Assembly: GCA_938041615.1 (NCBI GenBank)
Contig: CALISV010000154.1
Span: 1-7,453, forward strand
DNA: 7,453 bases
Direction: 5' to 3'
DNA from: an uncultured Campylobacter sp.
GTDB taxonomy: Bacteria > Campylobacterota > Campylobacteria > Campylobacterales > Campylobacteraceae
The notes beneath the pieces were generated by a model, which was given only the letters and a program-made list of their open reading frames with translations, was not told the DNA's origin and searched no databases. The first letter of the stretch is position 1. Every line of letters begins with the position of its first letter. The position numbers and the translations under genes were made by a program. Shown in pieces: positions 5,577-7,453 of the stretch.

Positions 5577-6313
5577 TAGAATTTAACCCCGTGATTTAGC
5601 AGTTTTCTTACGCCTAGATTCGTGTCGATGCCGGTGATTATGGCGTTGTAGATGTACTCTTTGCCTTGCTGGATGGCGCTTTCTAGGCTCTCTCCTCTTG
5701 CGAGCAGGCAGGCTAGCGAGCTAGAAAACGTGCAGCCCGCGCCGATGATAACCAGCGGGTCGGCTAGCGGCGTCTCAAAGTTTTGCACGCTGCCGTCCTT
5801 GCGGTAGAGCGTGTCGATGCTCTTGCCCGCGACGATGTGCTTTTTCACGATCACGTCGCACGGCAAATTCGTAAAATCATCGCCGAAAAGCACGTCTGCT
5901 TCGCGCAGGTTCGGCGTCGTAACGGCGGCAAATTTCATCAGCTCTTTTAGTCGCTCGATGGCGCTATCTTTGATGAGTTTGTGCCCCATTTTCGAGACGC
6001 AGACGGGATCTAGCACCACAGGAGCGGAGTTTTTTTCTAAAAAACCCTGCACGACGTCCATGATAGGCTCGTTAAAGAGCATGCCGATTTTAACGGCATC
6101 AAAGCTAAACTCGGCCGCGAGCATCTCGAGCTGATCGGCGATAAAGGACGGATCTAGCGAAACGATATTTTTGATCTTGTCCGTGTTTTCGGCAGTTAGC
6201 GCCGTGACCGCCGTCGCGCTATAACAGCCAAAGTGCGCGCACGCCTTGATGTCGGCTTGCAGCCCCGCGCCGCCGTTGCTGCATGAGCCTGCGATGATGA
6301 GGATTTTTTTCAT
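5576..6313 (-). CDS. thiD: Hydroxymethylpyrimidine / phosphomethylpyrimidine kinase, divergent
   Basis: ThiD phosphorylates HMP and then HMP-P to give the pyrimidine diphosphate used for thiamine phosphate. It is a cytosolic ribokinase-fold enzyme. Family marks in order: IIAGSCSNGGAGLQADIKAC (6-25), AVTALTAENT (35-44), DAVKIGML (72-79), VVLDPVCVSKMGHKL (99-113), VTTPNLREADVL (131-142), IDTLY (166-170) and GAGCTFSSSLA (191-201) with the anion-hole cysteine C194. Oddities: the usual GSDSSGGAG has C in place of D at residue 11; the usual Gln of 'AQNT' is Glu; the 'KGGH' strand reads VKKHI (156-160); and the segment between TPNL and that strand is 15-20 residues short, so the protein is 245 rather than about 260-270 residues. 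The ATG at 6313 has a weak AAAGG upstream and a TATAAT on the minus strand. No thiE or thiM is adjacent. Confidence 0.88.
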   Translation of the reverse strand: MKKILIIAGSCSNGGAGLQADIKACAHFGCYSATAVTALTAENTDKIKNIVSLDPSFIADQLEMLAAEFSFDAVKIGMLFNEPIMDVVQGFLEKNSAPVVLDPVCVSKMGHKLIKDSAIERLKELMKFAAVTTPNLREADVLFGDDFTNLPCDVIVKKHIVAGKSIDTLYRKDGSVQNFETPLADPLVIIGAGCTFSSSLACLLARGESLESAIQQGKEYIYNAIITGIDTNLGVRKLLNHGVKF

Positions 6314-6343
6314 TTTTTGCCTTTTTTCGTTTTTAAAAGCCGT

Positions 6344-6349
6344 ATTATA
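6344..6349 (-). promoter_or_regulatory. -10 box for thiD
   Basis: The minus strand reads TATAAT here, 30 bases before the thiD start, predicting transcription from about 6337 and a leader of about 24 nt. No -35 consensus is present at 6367-6372; instead that position is covered by the TTAACG dyad. Confidence 0.5.
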
Positions 6350-6361
6350 AACGACATTGCA

Positions 6362-6376
6362 TTAACGACGCGTTAA
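6362..6376. promoter_or_regulatory. Operator-like dyad over the thiD -35 region
   Basis: TTAACG ACG CGTTAA is a perfect 6-bp inverted repeat with a 3-base centre. It lies 13 bases upstream of the thiD -10 box, where RNA polymerase would contact the -35 position, and about 36 bases upstream of the methyltransferase -10 box. A repressor bound here would block thiD. No regulator gene is nearby to match it. Confidence 0.35.
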
Positions 6377-6381
6377 ACGCT

Positions 6382-6397
6382 AAATTTTATAAAATTT
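6382..6397. promoter_or_regulatory. Perfect 16-bp AT palindrome over the methyltransferase -35 region
   Basis: AAATTTTATAAAATTT is an exact palindrome ending 15 bases before the TACAAT at 6413. It occupies the -35 position of the plus-strand promoter. It could be a regulator site or an UP-like AT-rich element. AT-rich palindromes arise easily by chance in this kind of spacer. Confidence 0.3.
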
Positions 6398-6412
6398 TAA
6401 AGCCGTTTGCAC

Positions 6413-6418
6413 TACAAT
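6413..6418 (+). promoter_or_regulatory. -10 box for the methyltransferase gene
   Basis: TACAAT lies 38 bases before the last base preceding the ATG at 6456, predicting a start near 6425 and a leader of about 30 nt that holds AAAAGGA (6441-6447). It is back-to-back with the thiD promoter, 63 bases apart. Confidence 0.45.
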
Positions 6419-6455
6419 TTCTATAAAGATTATCAAAATAAAAAGGAAAAGCCGT

Positions 6456-7286
6456 ATGGAAAAGATCGAATTTGAGGGAACGATCTCCGAGACGCTGCTA
6501 ATAAATTTATACTTTAGAAGCAAAGAAAACCAAGAAACGACGCCTATACTAAAAGACGAGTTTTCGGGAGACGTCGTGAGCAAGATAGATTATGATTTCG
6601 CCAAATTTGACCGCTCGACGCTAAGCAGGGTCGGCACGGTGATACGCGCGAGGTTTTTTGACGACTGCATACTTAAATTTACGCGCGAGCACCCGAGTGC
6701 CGTCATCGTTCAAGTAGGCGCCGGGCTTGATACCAGGCCTTTGCGGCTAGCTCCCGTTTGCCCCGAGGCGACCTTTTACGACCTTGATCTACCCGACGTC
6801 ATAGCCCTTCGCGACAAGCTCGTGCCAAAGGCGCCGCGAAACTACAGCCTAGCGTGCTCGATGTTAGAGACTGCGTGGATGGATGAGCTGGCCGCAAAGC
6901 ACGCGGGAGAGGAGTTTGTTTTCGTGCTAGAAGGCGTGTCGATGTTTTTTGAAAAGCCGATTTTTCGGGAGTTTTTCTTAAATTTGGCGGCGCGATTTAG
7001 CGGGCTGGTGCTGGTCGATCTACTCAACGACTTCGCGACAAAAATGAATACACGCAAACACGACACGCTAAAATTTATGAAAGAGGAGGTAAAAATCAAG
7101 ATGGGTATCGCGGGCGCGGACGAGGTCGAGGCATGGGATAAAGAGCGCATAAAGTGCCTAGAAATCGGCACGATGATGAATATGTACAAACATCGCTGGG
7201 GGCTAGTCGGTCGCGCGATGAGCTGGATAAAGCCGTTTCGCGAGGCGTGCAGGATGTTTGTTTTCGCTCTGGGTAAGCGCGGATAA
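6456..7286 (+). CDS. Class I SAM-dependent methyltransferase, LCM/TcmP type
   Basis: This 276-residue cytosolic protein fits the leucine carboxyl methyltransferase-like group, which includes the polyketide O-methyltransferase TcmP. These enzymes move a methyl group from S-adenosylmethionine to a carboxyl or hydroxyl oxygen. Visible marks: an N-terminal helical part with DYDFAKFDRS (45-54) and RARFFDD (64-70); the SAM-binding motif VIVQVGAGLDTRPLRL (83-98); the acidic loop FYDLDLPDVIALRDKL (107-122), in which D109/D111 should contact the ribose; VFVLEGVSMFF (155-165), matching the family's 'EGv..Yl' motif; and LVLVDLLND (184-192). The C-terminus is basic and hydrophobic. ATG 6456 follows AAAAGGA with 8-9 bases spacing. 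The gene is divergent from thiD, and no polyketide or other biosynthetic genes surround it, so the substrate is unknown. The stop codon is part of TAAATTT. Confidence 0.88.
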   Translation: MEKIEFEGTISETLLINLYFRSKENQETTPILKDEFSGDVVSKIDYDFAKFDRSTLSRVGTVIRARFFDDCILKFTREHPSAVIVQVGAGLDTRPLRLAPVCPEATFYDLDLPDVIALRDKLVPKAPRNYSLACSMLETAWMDELAAKHAGEEFVFVLEGVSMFFEKPIFREFFLNLAARFSGLVLVDLLNDFATKMNTRKHDTLKFMKEEVKIKMGIAGADEVEAWDKERIKCLEIGTMMNMYKHRWGLVGRAMSWIKPFREACRMFVFALGKRG

Positions 7287-7292
7287 ATTTGC

Positions 7293-7313
7293 TCAAATTT
7301 AGGCTGAATTTGA
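7293..7313 (+). terminator. Weak hairpin after the methyltransferase gene
   Basis: TCAAATT (7293-7299) pairs with AATTTGA (7307-7313) around a 7-nt loop, seven bases after the stop. The overlapping AAATTTG (7285-7291) and CAAATTT (7294-7300) form a competing dyad that includes the stop codon. No T-run follows, so termination is doubtful. Confidence 0.25.
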
Positions 7314-7343
7314 CGGATTTGCGAGCTAACCTGCACCTTTATG

Positions 7344-7399
7344 GCGCTAAAGCCCTTATGCACGCTCAAATTTGACGCAGCCGCAAAACGCGCTAAAGC
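7344..7399. repeat. 10-bp direct repeat GCGCTAAAGC
   Basis: GCGCTAAAGC occurs at 7344-7353 and again at 7390-7399, 46 bases apart (centre to centre), upstream of the -10 box at 7433. Both copies are followed within a few bases by CTCAAAT. It may be two binding sites for the downstream promoter or a local duplication. Confidence 0.35.
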
Positions 7400-7432
7400 T
7401 CAAATATAAGTTTGCGCTTATTAAATTTTAGC

Positions 7433-7438
7433 TATAAT
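7433..7438 (+). promoter_or_regulatory. -10 box of a gene beyond the window
   Basis: TATAAT in the context TTTTAGCTATAATCC is a strong Campylobacter-type -10 box. TTTGCG at 7411-7416 sits 16 bases upstream as a poor -35. Transcription would start at about 7445, so the gene it drives lies past the end of the window. Confidence 0.5.
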
Positions 7439-7453
7439 CCAGGCTTCATAGAT

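Noticed and set aside
5811..6134. 107-codon plus-strand frame opposite thiD
   Set aside because: Low-complexity Ser-rich antisense shadow of a gene with conserved kinase motifs.
6842..7369. 175-codon minus-strand frame opposite the methyltransferase
   Set aside because: Ser/Arg/Phe-rich antisense shadow of a well-supported gene; no promoter or ribosome binding site noted.

Overview
This looks like a chromosomal window from an epsilonproteobacterium, most likely a Campylobacter of the relatively GC-rich oral group (C. rectus, C. showae, C. curvus, C. gracilis). The reasons are the protein sequences of the ribosome recycling factor and PyrE, the frr-pyrE-RDD gene order, -10 boxes without clear -35 boxes, and spacers crowded with AAATTTG/CAAATTT words. 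The genus call is an inference; no database was searched.

Layout, left to right: the 3' part of frr (1-246, +); a structured spacer with a terminator-like double hairpin and a -10 box; pyrE (533-1144, +); about 715 bases with no convincing gene but several strong stem-loops and perhaps a decayed reading frame; an RDD-family membrane protein (1860-2282, +, probable TTG start); a stand-alone soluble VirD4/TraG-like P-loop ATPase (2509-4053, +); a small two-helix membrane protein resembling bacterial PH-domain proteins (4245-4718, +); a convergent spacer; on the minus strand thiD (6313-5576) followed by a membrane-anchored protein of unknown function (5518-4910), perhaps one transcript; a divergent promoter region with two operator-like dyads; a TcmP/LCM-type SAM methyltransferase (6456-7286, +); and a final spacer ending in a consensus -10 box for a gene beyond the window.

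The known genes are housekeeping: ribosome recycling, UMP synthesis (PyrE) and thiamine pyrimidine phosphorylation (ThiD). The genes from the RDD protein to the minus-strand anchored protein are poorly characterised, and three of those four are predicted membrane or envelope proteins. I see no phage, insertion sequence, CRISPR array, tRNA or rRNA, and no complete defence or secretion system.

The most notable signal is non-coding. The self-complementary hexamer AAATTT is strongly concentrated in spacers, often contains or abuts stop codons (TAAATTT), and repeatedly forms the outer arms of imperfect stem-loops whose inner arms also pair. Second in interest are the solitary VirD4-like ATPase without membrane helices and the two dyads in the thiD/methyltransferase promoter region.
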